Part shown: piece by piece, positions 14,517 to 23,714 of the stretch
Layout: the number at the start of each line of letters is the position of its first letter
Numbering within the stretch: the first letter of the stretch is position 1
Origin: UBA1660 sp964462035
GTDB taxonomy: Bacteria; Myxococcota_A; Polyangia; Polyangiales; Houyiibacteriaceae
Reading direction: 5' to 3'
Assembly: GCA_964462035.1 (NCBI GenBank)
Contig: CAYXAP010000041.1
Span: 1 to 64,000 of the forward strand
Length of the DNA stretch: 64,000 nt
The notes under the pieces: generated by a model
Told to the model about the DNA's origin: nothing
The model's database searches: none
Seen by the model: only the letters and a program-made list of their open reading frames with translations
Translations under genes and position numbers: made by a program

Positions 14517-17500
14517 TCAGAAGAGGCCGATCGAGAAGTGGAACGACCCGAAGGGCTCGCTGATCGAGTTCAGATAGGTCCGCCGAATGAGCAGGATTCC
14601 ATAGTCGAAAGCGATGGGGCCGACCGGCGTGTTGATGCGGAGGCCCAGCCCCGCGGTGGGCCGTAGCTCGACGGGGTTGAGGCCCCCGCTCTCGAAGGGG
14701 CGGCCGCCGGTGTCGATCCAGGTGTTGCCCAGGTCGACGAAGGCGCCGCCGCCGATGTCGCCGAAGATGGGGAAGCGAAGCTCGCCACGGAGCACCATGA
14801 ACGAGTCGCCGCCCTGGACGACGGCTGCGGTGTTGTCGACCAGCCCGTTCCGGATCGCCTCGGCCAGGTCCTGGGGGACCATCGAGTCCTGCAGGTACCC
14901 GCGGACCGTGTCGACGCCGCCGAGGAAGAACTGGCGGTTCGGGTAGGTCTTGCTCTCCGAGGTCAGGTGGACGACCCGACCCAACCGGAGCTGGGTCGCC
15001 AGCACCACCTTCTCTCCGAGTGGGATGTACCCGTTGAAGGTGCCGAGGAGTCGGAGGTGGTTGCTGTCGAAGACGATGCGCTCTCCGTCACGCTCGATCT
15101 CGGCGGGGCGGAGCGTCCGGGCGTACTCGGCGGTGACGGTGGCGTAGAAACCCTTGGATGGAGTGAACGGGCTGTCGCGGAAGTCCACACTTGCCGTCAC
15201 CTCCGTCGCGACGAGGGTCGAGGTGCCCTCTGGAACCCGGAGGAGCTGCCGCAGTCGCAGATCGGTGGTGTTCTCGAGCAGCTCTTCGTAGGAGTCGGAG
15301 CCGAGCACGCCGATTTCGTTGTTCTCGATGGCTCCGCTGACGCTCATGCCGAAGAGGCGCCGCGGCCGCCAGGTGAAGGTGAGGTCGATGCCGTTCTTGG
15401 TCAGGCCGAACGCTCGCTCGTTCTCGCGCTGGTGGCTCAGGCTGAGCGAGGTGCTCACCGAGGGGATGCCGACGTAAGGCGCCGTGAAGACCAGCGCCAC
15501 GCGGCGCTCGAGACGGTCGCCGAGGCTGAGCGCCTGGAAGCGCTCCTCGAGGGTGGGGTCGAGGAAGAAGAACTGGTAGCCGAACTGAGCACGGGCGGTG
15601 ACCTGCAGGGCCGCCCCACCGATGTTCCGATAGCCGTACTCGACGCCGAAGCGCGCGCCCTGACCGGTGGAGACACCGGCGGTGAAGTCGAGGTACTGGG
15701 TCTTCCGCTCGGTGACCGTGATCACCAGGTTCTTCACCCGAGCTGGGAGGTCTTCGTCCTCCGGGACCACGGTCACCCCACTGAAGACGCCGAGATCGAT
15801 CAGCCGGTCGCGCGCGAGCCTCAGCGAAGTGGGCGTGAGCCGATCGCCGCGGCTGACCGGTACGACCCGCCGCGCGAAGGACTCGGAGGTCTGCTCGAGC
15901 CCCTCGAGCCGCACCTCGCCGATGTGGACGACGAAGCGCTCGACGATCCGGAGCCGCACCTCGGCGCGGGTCCGATCCGGACTGAAGAGCACCTCGCGCT
16001 CGATGGAGGCGTAGTAGTAGCCCTGGTCCTTGTAGGCCTCGAGGATGCGACTCTCCGCCTTCTCGAGGGCGAGATAGCTGAAGGGCTGACCGCGCTCGAG
16101 GCCGGCAGCCTCCAGCACGACTCGATCGCCGAGTGCCTCGTTGCCCTCGATGGTCATGCGGTGGAGCCGGGTGCGCGGCCCTTCGACGACGGGCACGATG
16201 ACCCGCGCACGTTGCTCGTCGATACGCTCGAGCCGAGCCGGACCCGCCGTCGCCGCCAGGAACCCGTCGGCGCGGTAGAGCTCCTGGATGTGCTCGGTGG
16301 CCTGGGCGTAGGCGCTCTCGTACCAGACTTCTTCCGGTGTGAGGTCGAGGGGCGGAGCCGAGCGACGCACCGAGTCCGGGCTCACCAGGAGCCGACGAGC
16401 CACGAGGTCGTCGATGGGCTCGAGGGGTCCGATCTCGTCGATGGCGTCGTCGAGGATCGCGTCGATCTGCTCGTCCAGGAACGAGCCCTCGAGGTGGCGA
16501 GCGCCGGGGAAGCTCCGGCCGACCACCCGAACCGGCTCGCCCGTCGCGATGTCGACGAGGAGGAGGGTCGAGACGCCCGGCCGCAACGGAACCGCCGACT
16601 CCTCCGGCGCCTGGACGCGCCGCACGCTCACCTGAGCGTCCGGGAAACCGTAGCGTTGGACCAGCTTCGTGACTCGGCCCTCCATCGCCAGGATGACGCC
16701 CGAGTGCGGTCGCTCCTCACCGATGCGGAGCACGTCGTAGATCGCGGTCCGGGGGATCTGGCCGTACCCACGGATCAGCACTTGGTAGCGAGGACCGACG
16801 TGACTACGAACCCGGACGATCACCCCCGCGCCGCTGCGGTCCAGGGACCGGAGCACCATGCGCGCTTCCAGATAGCCGAGCTCGCGCAGGCGCTCCTGGC
16901 CGCGCTCGACCGCGCGGCTCACCGCCTCGCGATCCAGCAGGTCGCCCTCACCCAGGTCCATCGAGCGCCGAACGCCGGTCGATTCTCGTGGGGCTTCGCC
17001 TTCGAAGACCACCCCCAGCACCCGAGTGGGCTCGCCCTCGTCTACGTCGACGATGAGCACCTTCCGGGCCGGATCGTCCGTGTCCCGGAGTGTCGCCCGC
17101 ACACCGACCTGCTCGTAGCCGAGCTGCGCGTACGCCACGCCCAGCCGTGCTTGGACGGCGGGGAGGTCCGCCGCCGCCAGCTCCGCGCCCTCGGTGAGGT
17201 CCAGCTCGCGCCGGACGTCCTCGTCGTCGAGCACCTCGTTCCCGTTGACGTCGACCCGTACGAGCACGATGCGAGGCGCGAGGTGAACCACGACCCGAAG
17301 CCCCTCACCCTCGGGGACCACGTCCACCTGGACGTCCGCGAAGCGTCCGGTCGCCAAGAGCCGGCGGACCATCTGTCGGAGGCTCCGCCGAGTGACGGGA
17401 GCGCCGATCGGGAAGCCCACCTCGCGAACGGGCACGCTCATCCCTTCGACCTCGACGCTCACCGCGCTCCGGCCGCTCAGCTCCCGCGGCAGGTCCGCTC

Positions 17501-17552
17501 GCGCCGCGGGGGCCGCGAGCAGCAGAGCCATCAGCAGGAGGAGGAGCCGCAC
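14517..17552 (-). CDS. Omp85-family outer-membrane assembly protein (BamA/TamA type)
   Basis: A 1011-residue protein with a signal peptide (MRLLLLLMALLLAAPAARA) and a series of POTRA-like units over about residues 30-620, with the typical 'G...Y/F..A.V' pattern (for example KDQGYYYASIEREV and 'YGFPDAQVSV'). A C-terminal 16-strand barrel domain follows (about 630-1011). The barrel has the L6 lid motif as VRGY in FLGGVDTVRGY and ends with a beta-signal (FHFSIGLF, final Phe). It inserts or exports outer-membrane proteins. It is longer than E. coli BamA (about 810 residues) because of extra N-terminal material, so it may be a BamA variant or a TamA-like paralogue. Confidence 0.92.
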   Translation of the reverse strand: MRLLLLLMALLLAAPAARADLPRELSGRSAVSVEVEGMSVPVREVGFPIGAPVTRRSLRQMVRRLLATGRFADVQVDVVPEGEGLRVVVHLAPRIVLVRVDVNGNEVLDDEDVRRELDLTEGAELAAADLPAVQARLGVAYAQLGYEQVGVRATLRDTDDPARKVLIVDVDEGEPTRVLGVVFEGEAPRESTGVRRSMDLGEGDLLDREAVSRAVERGQERLRELGYLEARMVLRSLDRSGAGVIVRVRSHVGPRYQVLIRGYGQIPRTAIYDVLRIGEERPHSGVILAMEGRVTKLVQRYGFPDAQVSVRRVQAPEESAVPLRPGVSTLLLVDIATGEPVRVVGRSFPGARHLEGSFLDEQIDAILDDAIDEIGPLEPIDDLVARRLLVSPDSVRRSAPPLDLTPEEVWYESAYAQATEHIQELYRADGFLAATAGPARLERIDEQRARVIVPVVEGPRTRLHRMTIEGNEALGDRVVLEAAGLERGQPFSYLALEKAESRILEAYKDQGYYYASIEREVLFSPDRTRAEVRLRIVERFVVHIGEVRLEGLEQTSESFARRVVPVSRGDRLTPTSLRLARDRLIDLGVFSGVTVVPEDEDLPARVKNLVITVTERKTQYLDFTAGVSTGQGARFGVEYGYRNIGGAALQVTARAQFGYQFFFLDPTLEERFQALSLGDRLERRVALVFTAPYVGIPSVSTSLSLSHQRENERAFGLTKNGIDLTFTWRPRRLFGMSVSGAIENNEIGVLGSDSYEELLENTTDLRLRQLLRVPEGTSTLVATEVTASVDFRDSPFTPSKGFYATVTAEYARTLRPAEIERDGERIVFDSNHLRLLGTFNGYIPLGEKVVLATQLRLGRVVHLTSESKTYPNRQFFLGGVDTVRGYLQDSMVPQDLAEAIRNGLVDNTAAVVQGGDSFMVLRGELRFPIFGDIGGGAFVDLGNTWIDTGGRPFESGGLNPVELRPTAGLGLRINTPVGPIAFDYGILLIRRTYLNSISEPFGSFHFSIGLF

Positions 17553-17585
17553 CCGAGCAGGTGTACCGCAAACATCGCGTAGCGG

Positions 17586-17614
17586 TTGACAAGAACTCCG
17601 GTGTTACCAATGAA
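17586..17614 (+). promoter_or_regulatory. Candidate sigma-70 promoter for the PAP2 gene
   Basis: A perfect TTGACA at 17586-17591 is followed after 17 bp by AATGAA at 17609-17614, a weak -10. Initiation about seven bases later would fall at or next to the GTG I chose as start (17621), implying a leaderless or near-leaderless transcript. The -10 match is poor, so this is tentative. The same 68-bp gap must also hold the promoter of the divergent Omp85 gene. Confidence 0.35.
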
Positions 17615-17620
17615 ACGGCG

Positions 17621-18628
17621 GTGATTTCCTCGGTCGTTCGGCTCGTCTGCCTGGGGGCGGTCCTCGCCGTCAGTGCCCACGCCCAGGGGCAGGGCCGCGA
17701 GCCCGAGGACGACCCGATGGCGCCTCAGAGCTTCGTCGACGAAGAGGATGTCTCGGAGGACGCCGCGGCAGCCCGGCGACCGGAAGGCCGCGATCGCTTC
17801 GAGACCACGGCCCTGCACGACGCGCCGAACCCCACCCTCGAGTGGCCCGATCGCTGGGGGAGCTTCGGGCTCTGGGATTACGGCATGCTCGGCGGAGCGA
17901 TGGCCGTCACGGTCGGCACCCAGCTGGTGGGTCCACTGAACACGGGCGACCCGCGGGCAGGCACCGGTTGGCAGGCCACCTCGCGCTTCGACGACATCAT
18001 CCGGCGCAACCTCCGCCGAGACGACCTCGAGGAGCGCAGCCGCGTCCGGGACGCCAGCGACCTGGTGCTCTCGCTCGCGGTGTCCTTCCCCTTCCTCTTC
18101 GACGGGTTGGTGAGCGCGTTCTGGTACCACGAGTCGCCGGAGGTGGGCCGCGAGCTGACCCTGCTGGCGATCGAGGTCCAGTTCGTCACGGCGGCCATCC
18201 AGAGCACCGCGAACATGCTGGCGAGCCGGGTGCGGCCCTACGTGCGCGACTGCGGCGGCGAGCTCGAAGCCGACAATGGCGACTGCACCGGCTCCGTTCG
18301 CTTCCGGAGCTACTTCAGCGGTCACACGAGTCAGGCATTCGCAGGCGCGGTGACCAGCTGCGTCTTCCATGCCAAGTTCCCGCTCTATGGTGGGGGCTCG
18401 AAGGACGTCCTTCCGTGCATCGGGCTGCTCGCCGGAGCCAGCGCCGTCGGCGTCTTCCGGATGATGGGCGACATGCACTACATCACCGACGTGCTGAGTG
18501 GAGCGATCGTCGGCTCTGCCGTCGGTCTCGCGCTGCCGCTGCTCCGGATGCGCGACCTCGAACGCGGGCGCCGCGTGTCGATCGTCCCGAACGGGCTCGG
18601 CCTCGCCGTCGTGGGGTCGCTCCGGTGA
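17621..18628 (+). CDS. PAP2-family membrane phosphatase
   Basis: A 335-residue protein with the PAP2 acid-phosphatase motifs. Motif 1 is seen as ...LASRVRP (the usual KX6RP with the first Lys not conserved), motif 2 as YFSGHTS with catalytic His, motif 3 as RMMGDMHYITD (RX5HX3D). Members dephosphorylate phosphatidate, undecaprenyl pyrophosphate or lipid A. The N-terminus from GTG 17621 is a signal peptide (ISSVVRLVCLGAVLAVSAHA, cleaved before Gln); upstream in-frame codons would add 20 residues. Several hydrophobic segments follow. The next gene begins in its stop codon (GTGA), so they are coupled. Confidence 0.87.
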   Translation: MISSVVRLVCLGAVLAVSAHAQGQGREPEDDPMAPQSFVDEEDVSEDAAAARRPEGRDRFETTALHDAPNPTLEWPDRWGSFGLWDYGMLGGAMAVTVGTQLVGPLNTGDPRAGTGWQATSRFDDIIRRNLRRDDLEERSRVRDASDLVLSLAVSFPFLFDGLVSAFWYHESPEVGRELTLLAIEVQFVTAAIQSTANMLASRVRPYVRDCGGELEADNGDCTGSVRFRSYFSGHTSQAFAGAVTSCVFHAKFPLYGGGSKDVLPCIGLLAGASAVGVFRMMGDMHYITDVLSGAIVGSAVGLALPLLRMRDLERGRRVSIVPNGLGLAVVGSLR

Positions 18629-19569
18629 GGTGGGCCGGCCTGGCGTCGCTGCTGGTGCTCGTCGCCAGCGCACCGGTCGCGGCACAGCACTCGCTGCCCG
18701 GCAGCTTCCCGATGGACGGCGAAGGCCCCACCCAGGAAGACACCAGCGACGACCCGAACCGGCCGCCGGGCTGGTCGAGCGGCACCACCCGCGGCTTCGT
18801 GGGCGGCTCCTTCGATCTGGGCTTCCTCTACGTCCGCCCACGCTTTCAGGCGGGCTGGGGACGACCCCACTTCAAGTGGGTGGGCTTCGACGTGAACCCG
18901 ATCGTGTCGCCGGGCGCGCTCGGTGGCTACGCCGGGCTCCGGATCGACCACCCGATCGTCGACTGGCGGATCGGGGCACGGATGGCTCTGCCTTTCTCTC
19001 GCTCGTACATGGAGGCGCGCCCCAACGACCAGTCTTTCGATCGGACGGATCTGAACCGGGACGTCGAAGGTGAGGACGGCCTCTACATCTCCACCGAGAC
19101 CGAGCTCACCCTGACCATCCCGGTCGGCGAGGGAACGCTCTTCAGCGAGACGGCGCTGACCCACGTCTCGCTCGTGCCCGAGGACGTCTTCGTCTACGAG
19201 GACACCATCAAGATCATCGTCGACCCGCCGTGGGTGTGGCGACAACGGATCGGCTACATGGCCCGCTTCGGCGAGACCGGCGCAGTGCGCGTCGGTCTGG
19301 TGGCCGAGGTGGTCGGCGTGCCGAAGCGCGACATGGTGGTGGTCCGTGCGGGGCTGCTGCTGCGGGTGTGGGTGAGTCCGCGGGTCGAGGTCCGTGGCTC
19401 GTGGATTCCGGCGATCGTCGGGCGCGACGATCTGGGGATCCGCGGAGGCGATTTCGGTCTACTCGGGCTGCGCTATCGGTGGGCCACGGGGGGCATCAGC
19501 GGCGAACAGCGCGGCGACCCGGCGGTGCTCCCGGAGCTCCGCGAAGGCGAAGAGTCGCCGGTCAACTAG
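18625..19569 (+). CDS. Exported outer-membrane beta-barrel-like protein, unknown
   Basis: A 314-residue protein starting at a GTG inside the PAP2 stop codon. It has a signal peptide (RWAGLASLLVLVASAPVAA, cleaved before Gln) and a mature part of alternating hydrophobic/polar strands with aromatic girdles (for example 'GGSFDLGFLYVRPRFQAG', 'RIGYMARFGETGAVRVGLVAEV', 'GDFGLLGLRYRW'). This resembles a small outer-membrane barrel. It lacks a terminal Phe because of a hydrophilic tail. The family is unknown. Coupling to PAP2 hints at lipid or envelope maintenance. Confidence 0.75.
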   Translation: MRWAGLASLLVLVASAPVAAQHSLPGSFPMDGEGPTQEDTSDDPNRPPGWSSGTTRGFVGGSFDLGFLYVRPRFQAGWGRPHFKWVGFDVNPIVSPGALGGYAGLRIDHPIVDWRIGARMALPFSRSYMEARPNDQSFDRTDLNRDVEGEDGLYISTETELTLTIPVGEGTLFSETALTHVSLVPEDVFVYEDTIKIIVDPPWVWRQRIGYMARFGETGAVRVGLVAEVVGVPKRDMVVVRAGLLLRVWVSPRVEVRGSWIPAIVGRDDLGIRGGDFGLLGLRYRWATGGISGEQRGDPAVLPELREGEESPVN

Positions 19570-19571
19570 AG

Positions 19572-20273
19572 CTAGTGCTGCTGCTCGTCGTCGGGCTCGT
19601 GGCTGAGTTGGAAGGGGTAGTGGACGGTGATCGTCCCACCCTCGTCGGGCGGCGGAAGCTCCAGCGTGAAGAGGGTCTCACTGAAGCACTCCTCGAGGAT
19701 CGGGTCGCGGAGCGTGCTCTCCTCGAGGACGCTGCTCTCCTCGACCACGCCGCCGACCTCGGGCTCGCCGGTGAAGACGAAACGCGTGACCAATCGACCC
19801 TCGGGCACCGCGCGCTCCTCCCGCTCCGCGGCATCGCGGGCCAGCTCGTAGCACTCCGCGAGGAGCGGCCGAAGCGACTGCACCGCCTCACGGATGTACT
19901 CGGGGTCCATGCTCCCGGCCCGCTCTTCGGCGGGTGCCCCCGAGCCCGCCGCTGCCGGGGCCATGGCGGAGGACGCCGAGGACTCGCCCGCGCTGGACGT
20001 GCCCTCCGTGGTCGCGGCGAGCCGCTCGTCGCGAGCGCGGCGAATCGCCTCGCGAAGCGCCTCGGCCACCTGGCGGCGCGCCTCCTGGTCGGTCGGTCGG
20101 TCGGCGGCCGGAGCTCGCGCTTCGGGGGCATCCACCCCTGGAAGCGTGGGGAACGCGCTTCGCTCCGGCGGGGACTCCGCTCGTGGCTCGGCGACCGGCG
20201 ACGGCCACAGCCACCAGACGAGCGCGGCGAGCGCCATGAGGGCCGTGAGTGCTGCGGCGTACCGGGCGTTCAT
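19572..20273 (-). CDS. AgmX/PglI C-terminal-domain-like protein
   Basis: A 233-residue protein with an N-terminal membrane anchor (about 5-25), a Pro/Ala/Glu-rich periplasmic linker with Arg-rich helix, and a C-terminal domain: 'LRPLLAECYELARD', then 'GRLVTRFVFTG', 'CFSETLFTLELPPPDEGGTITVHYPF'. The Cys pair, the glycine-centred strand and the final YPF pattern match the TonB-like AgmX/PglI C-terminal domain that is abundant in myxobacteria. In Myxococcus AgmX has been linked to gliding motility, but most paralogues are uncharacterised. Its ATG lies within a few bases of, or overlaps, the divergent hybrid kinase start. Confidence 0.82.
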   Translation of the reverse strand: MNARYAAALTALMALAALVWWLWPSPVAEPRAESPPERSAFPTLPGVDAPEARAPAADRPTDQEARRQVAEALREAIRRARDERLAATTEGTSSAGESSASSAMAPAAAGSGAPAEERAGSMDPEYIREAVQSLRPLLAECYELARDAAEREERAVPEGRLVTRFVFTGEPEVGGVVEESSVLEESTLRDPILEECFSETLFTLELPPPDEGGTITVHYPFQLSHEPDDEQQH

Positions 20274-20304
20274 GACTGACGAGACCGTAGTAGAAGTAAC
20301 CTGG

Positions 20305-22302
20305 ATGAGCCCGCTCGACTTCGCAGCCGTCTTCGATGCGTCGCCCAACGCCTACATGTTGGTCGACCGCGACCTGCGCTGCGTGGCGGCGAATCGAGCG
20401 TACCTCGCGGTCACGGGCGCCACCCTCGACGACCTGATCGGACAGCTGCTCCTCGAGCGCTTCCCGAACGATCCGAACGACCCGAACAACGCGAGCGCCC
20501 AGCAGCTGCGCAAGTCGCTCGAGCGGGTGCTCGACACCGGCGAGCCAGACGCCCTCCCCTTCATCCGCTACTGGGTGGATGGCGCCGAGGAACCCGACGC
20601 GTTCTGGAGCGCGACCCACACACCGATCGTCGGCCCCTCGGGAAAACCAGAGTGGGTGCTCCAACACACCATGAACGTGACCCGGCTGCGCGACGCGGTG
20701 GACCCGGCGCAGCTCGAGGAAGTCATCGCCCCCGCCCAGATGGTCCAGCAAGCCTTCCGGGTCCTCGACGACGGCGTCGAGACGGCAGCGCTGCTCGAGC
20801 AATCGCCAGGGTTCATGGCGTTCCTCGACGGGCCCCGCCACGTGTTCCGGCGGACCAACGAAGCCTATCGACAGCTGATCGGGAACCGCGACGTGCTCGG
20901 GCGACCGGTGGGGGAAGCCCTCCCCGAGCTTCGCGAGCAAGGCTTCGTGGCGATCCTCGACGAGGTCTTCCACAGCGGCGACGCACACCGCGGACGGGGT
21001 GCGCTCGTCCGGCTCAGGGACGCCCGCGGGCTGCTGCGCGAGCGCTACGTGGACTTCGTCTACCAGCCGATCCGCACCGAGCATGGGGAGGTCACGGGTG
21101 TCTTCGTGCAGGGCTCGGACGTCACCGAGCGCGAGCATGCGCTGGTCGCGGCACAGGAAGCTCGGCGCCTCGCCGAGAACGCCAGCCGCCTTCGCGACGA
21201 GTTCCTGGCCACCGTGAGCCACGAGCTCCGGACGCCCCTGAACGCGATGCTGGGTTGGCTCGGGCTCTTGCGTTCGGGGAGCCTCCCGGAGGCCGACCGG
21301 GAGCGTGCGCTGGAGACCATCGATCGCAATGCCCGATCACAGCTCCGGCTGGTCGAAGACCTGCTGGACGTGGGGAGCATCCTCTCGGGGAAGTTCCGCA
21401 TGCGACAGGAACGAATCCGAGTGGACGAAGCCGTTCGGGCCGCGATCGACTCCGCCCGACCCGCCGCGAGCTCCAAGGGGATCACCCTCTCGGTGGACGC
21501 GAGCCAGAAGGCGGTCGTGCTGGGGGACACTCAGCGCCTGCAGCAGGTCGTGTGGAACCTGCTCTCCAACGCCGTGAAGTTCACACCCCGCGCCGGGAAG
21601 GTGAGCGTCGGAGTGCAGCGCGAGGACGACATGGTGTGCATCGCCGTAGCCGACGACGGACCGGGCATCGCCGACGAGTTCAAGGGCCACGCCTTCGACC
21701 GCTTCCGCCAACAGGACGGAGAGCTGAGTCGGCGCGCGGGCGGACTCGGGCTCGGTCTCTCGATCGCCAAGCACCTGGTCGAGCTCCACGGCGGGACGAT
21801 CGGTGTGGTCGACGCGCCGGGCGGCGGGGCGCTCTTCGAGGTTCGACTCCCCCTCGCCACCGGCGACGAGTCACGGGACTCCGCGCTGGGGTGGGAGCTG
21901 GCGGAGCAGCCCGCCGAGCTCCAGGGCCTGAAGGTCCTCCTCGTCGAGGACGACGCCGACACGAGGGACTTCGTCGTGGTCGTCCTGCGGCGCGCCGGCT
22001 GTGAGGTGGTCACGGCACTGGACGCGAAGGAGGCTCTTCGGCTCCTCGCCAGCGAGCGACCGAACCTCATCGTGTCGGACATCGCGATGCCGGACATGAG
22101 CGGCTTCGAGTTCATCCGAGCGGTCCGTCAGCTGTCCGTGGCGGATGGCGGGCACACGCTGGCGCTGGCCCTCACCGCGCAGGCGGCACCCAAGGACCGA
22201 GCCCGCGCGCTCCGAGCGGGCTTTCAGAACCACGTGCCCAAACCGGTGGCGCCGGTCGAGCTGGTCGAGGCGGTGGCCGCGCTGGCGCGCTGGGGCCGCT
22301 AG
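20305..22302 (+). CDS. PAS-domain hybrid sensor histidine kinase with receiver
   Basis: A 665-residue soluble protein with no membrane helix. Two PAS domains lie at about 5-130 and 160-280. The HisKA domain has FLATVSHELRTPLNAMLGW with phospho-His306; HATPase_c shows NLLSNAVKF, ADDGPGI and GGLGLGLSIAKH. The C-terminal receiver (about 542-660) has acceptor Asp592 in IVSDIAMPDMSG and Lys646. This is a cytosolic hybrid kinase that would need an HPt protein, such as the one at 13610, to pass phosphate on. The start at 20305 gives the cleanest PAS start; an ATG at 20272 adds 11 residues and overlaps the divergent gene. Confidence 0.94.
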   Translation: MSPLDFAAVFDASPNAYMLVDRDLRCVAANRAYLAVTGATLDDLIGQLLLERFPNDPNDPNNASAQQLRKSLERVLDTGEPDALPFIRYWVDGAEEPDAFWSATHTPIVGPSGKPEWVLQHTMNVTRLRDAVDPAQLEEVIAPAQMVQQAFRVLDDGVETAALLEQSPGFMAFLDGPRHVFRRTNEAYRQLIGNRDVLGRPVGEALPELREQGFVAILDEVFHSGDAHRGRGALVRLRDARGLLRERYVDFVYQPIRTEHGEVTGVFVQGSDVTEREHALVAAQEARRLAENASRLRDEFLATVSHELRTPLNAMLGWLGLLRSGSLPEADRERALETIDRNARSQLRLVEDLLDVGSILSGKFRMRQERIRVDEAVRAAIDSARPAASSKGITLSVDASQKAVVLGDTQRLQQVVWNLLSNAVKFTPRAGKVSVGVQREDDMVCIAVADDGPGIADEFKGHAFDRFRQQDGELSRRAGGLGLGLSIAKHLVELHGGTIGVVDAPGGGALFEVRLPLATGDESRDSALGWELAEQPAELQGLKVLLVEDDADTRDFVVVVLRRAGCEVVTALDAKEALRLLASERPNLIVSDIAMPDMSGFEFIRAVRQLSVADGGHTLALALTAQAAPKDRARALRAGFQNHVPKPVAPVELVEAVAALARWGR

Positions 22303-22868
22303 CCGATGATCGGCGAGGGGTTCTTCTTGTCGACCCAGTAGGGGCTGTCGGCCAGCTCCTGCTTCACCTGGGCGCGCTGCGGGTCGCTCAGCTCCATCGA
22401 CTGGGGCTGGCCGGTCATCGGGTTCACCTGCGTGAGGATCCAACGGCCGTCGATGGCGTGCTCGTGAATGAGCAGCCCTCGCGGATCTTCGTAGATGGGA
22501 ACCAGGTCCTCCGGGCGGAGCGGGGCGACCACTCGGTTCGAGGCGTCCTCCTGCTCGGCGACGTCGGCCTCTTCCTCCGGCTCCGGCTCCGGCTCCGCCT
22601 TCTTCTCTGCGCCGGGCGGGGGCGGGGGCGCGGTCGCTTCGAGCATCTCCTCGAGCTTCCACTGCAGCTCGAGACGCTCGCGGCGGGTGGCCTCTTCCAC
22701 GACGTGGCGGGCGGCACCCTCCTGGGGGCCGGTGAAGAGGGCCTTGAGCTCCTCGATCCCCGGGTCCCACTTGTCGCGCTCGTGCCGGATTCCCCGAAGG
22801 ATCTCGGCGACCTTCTCTCGCAGCGCCTCTTCGGACAGGGGCGCGGACTCGTTCGATTGCTCGCTCAT
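22299..22868 (-). CDS. Hypothetical cytoplasmic protein with Pro/Glu-rich linker
   Basis: A 189-residue protein without signal peptide or membrane helix. An N-terminal helical region (EEALREKVAEILRGIRHERD...) leads to an APPPPPGAEKK / Glu-Pro repeat linker at about 80-105. A compact C-terminal part (about 110-189) contains 'PEDLVPIYEDPRGLLIHEHA' and 'TQVNPMTGQPQSMEL'. I do not recognise the family. It is convergent with the hybrid kinase and overlaps its last four bases, and lies 80 bp downstream of the SOD gene start region on the same strand side. Confidence 0.75.
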   Translation of the reverse strand: MSEQSNESAPLSEEALREKVAEILRGIRHERDKWDPGIEELKALFTGPQEGAARHVVEEATRRERLELQWKLEEMLEATAPPPPPGAEKKAEPEPEPEEEADVAEQEDASNRVVAPLRPEDLVPIYEDPRGLLIHEHAIDGRWILTQVNPMTGQPQSMELSDPQRAQVKQELADSPYWVDKKNPSPIIG

Positions 22869-22947
22869 GGTCGTCGGCCGCTAGATAAGTCCCGAGGCCC
22901 CACCCGCGCAACCCGCGAGCGCGAGAAGGCGGGCGGGCAGCCGCCCC

Positions 22948-23529
22948 TCAGGCCTCCTTCAGCCGGCGCGAGGCCTCGTCCCAGCCGACCAGCTTCTCGA
23001 GCCACACGTCGATGAATGCGCCTCGGTCGTTGCGGTGGTCGAGGTAGTAGGCATGCTCCCAGACGTCCATGGTCAGGAGCGGGGTCGCGCCGGTGGTCAG
23101 CGGGGTCTCCGCGTTGCCGGTGGCGACGATGGAGAGCTTGCCTCCGTCGGACACGAGCCAGACCCAACCGGAGCCGAACTGGCCGGCGCCCTTGGCCTTC
23201 CACTCGGTCTCGAAGGCGTCGAAGCCTCCGAAGTCGCGCTCGATCGCGTCGGCGAGATCACCGCTCGGACCACCACCGCCGCCGGGCTTCATGCTCAGCC
23301 AGAAGAGGTTGTGGTTGTAGACCTGGGCGGCGTTGTTGAACTTGCCGCCGCTCGCCGCCTTCACGATCGCCTCGAGCGTCTGGCCCCTCTCCGCGTCGTC
23401 GAGGACGGCGTCGAGCTTTTTGAAGTAGCCCTTGTGATGCTTCTCGTAGTGGAACTCGAGGGTCTCCGCGCTCATGGCGGGGCTCAGCGCGTCCTTGCCG
23501 TAGGGCAACTCGATGACTTCGTTCTTCAT
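22948..23529 (-). CDS. sodB: Superoxide dismutase, Fe-type (Fe/Mn family)
   Basis: A 193-residue cytosolic enzyme that dismutates superoxide. Metal ligands are His27 (EFHYEKHHKGY), His73 (VYNHNLFW), Asp155 and His159 (MDVWEHAYYLD). Gln69 in FNNAAQ together with Ala140 in the VATGNAETPL segment is the usual signature of iron-preferring enzymes; manganese enzymes carry Gly and Gln at these places. Length is normal. The start at 23529 is supported by GAAGGAGAGACC just upstream. It seems to be a single-gene unit. Confidence 0.96.
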   Translation of the reverse strand: MKNEVIELPYGKDALSPAMSAETLEFHYEKHHKGYFKKLDAVLDDAERGQTLEAIVKAASGGKFNNAAQVYNHNLFWLSMKPGGGGGPSGDLADAIERDFGGFDAFETEWKAKGAGQFGSGWVWLVSDGGKLSIVATGNAETPLTTGATPLLTMDVWEHAYYLDHRNDRGAFIDVWLEKLVGWDEASRRLKEA

Positions 23530-23714
23530 GGTCTCTCCTTCGGGTTGGGGAGAGCGTCGCGCCTGACCGATGGGCCGCCTCGGTTTCGGCTATTTCGAAA
23601 GCGGATGGCTATCGAGCTGTCCACCTAGCCTTCGGGTCGCGCCAAATCGCGCATGGGATGGGTCTTCTGACGCCAGCCGGGGAGCTTCGCTCCTCGGACT
23701 CGTAGGTCGAGTCG

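Noticed and set aside
20087..20104. GGTC repeated four times inside the AgmX-like gene
   Set aside because: It is in frame in the linker and short; no sign of function.
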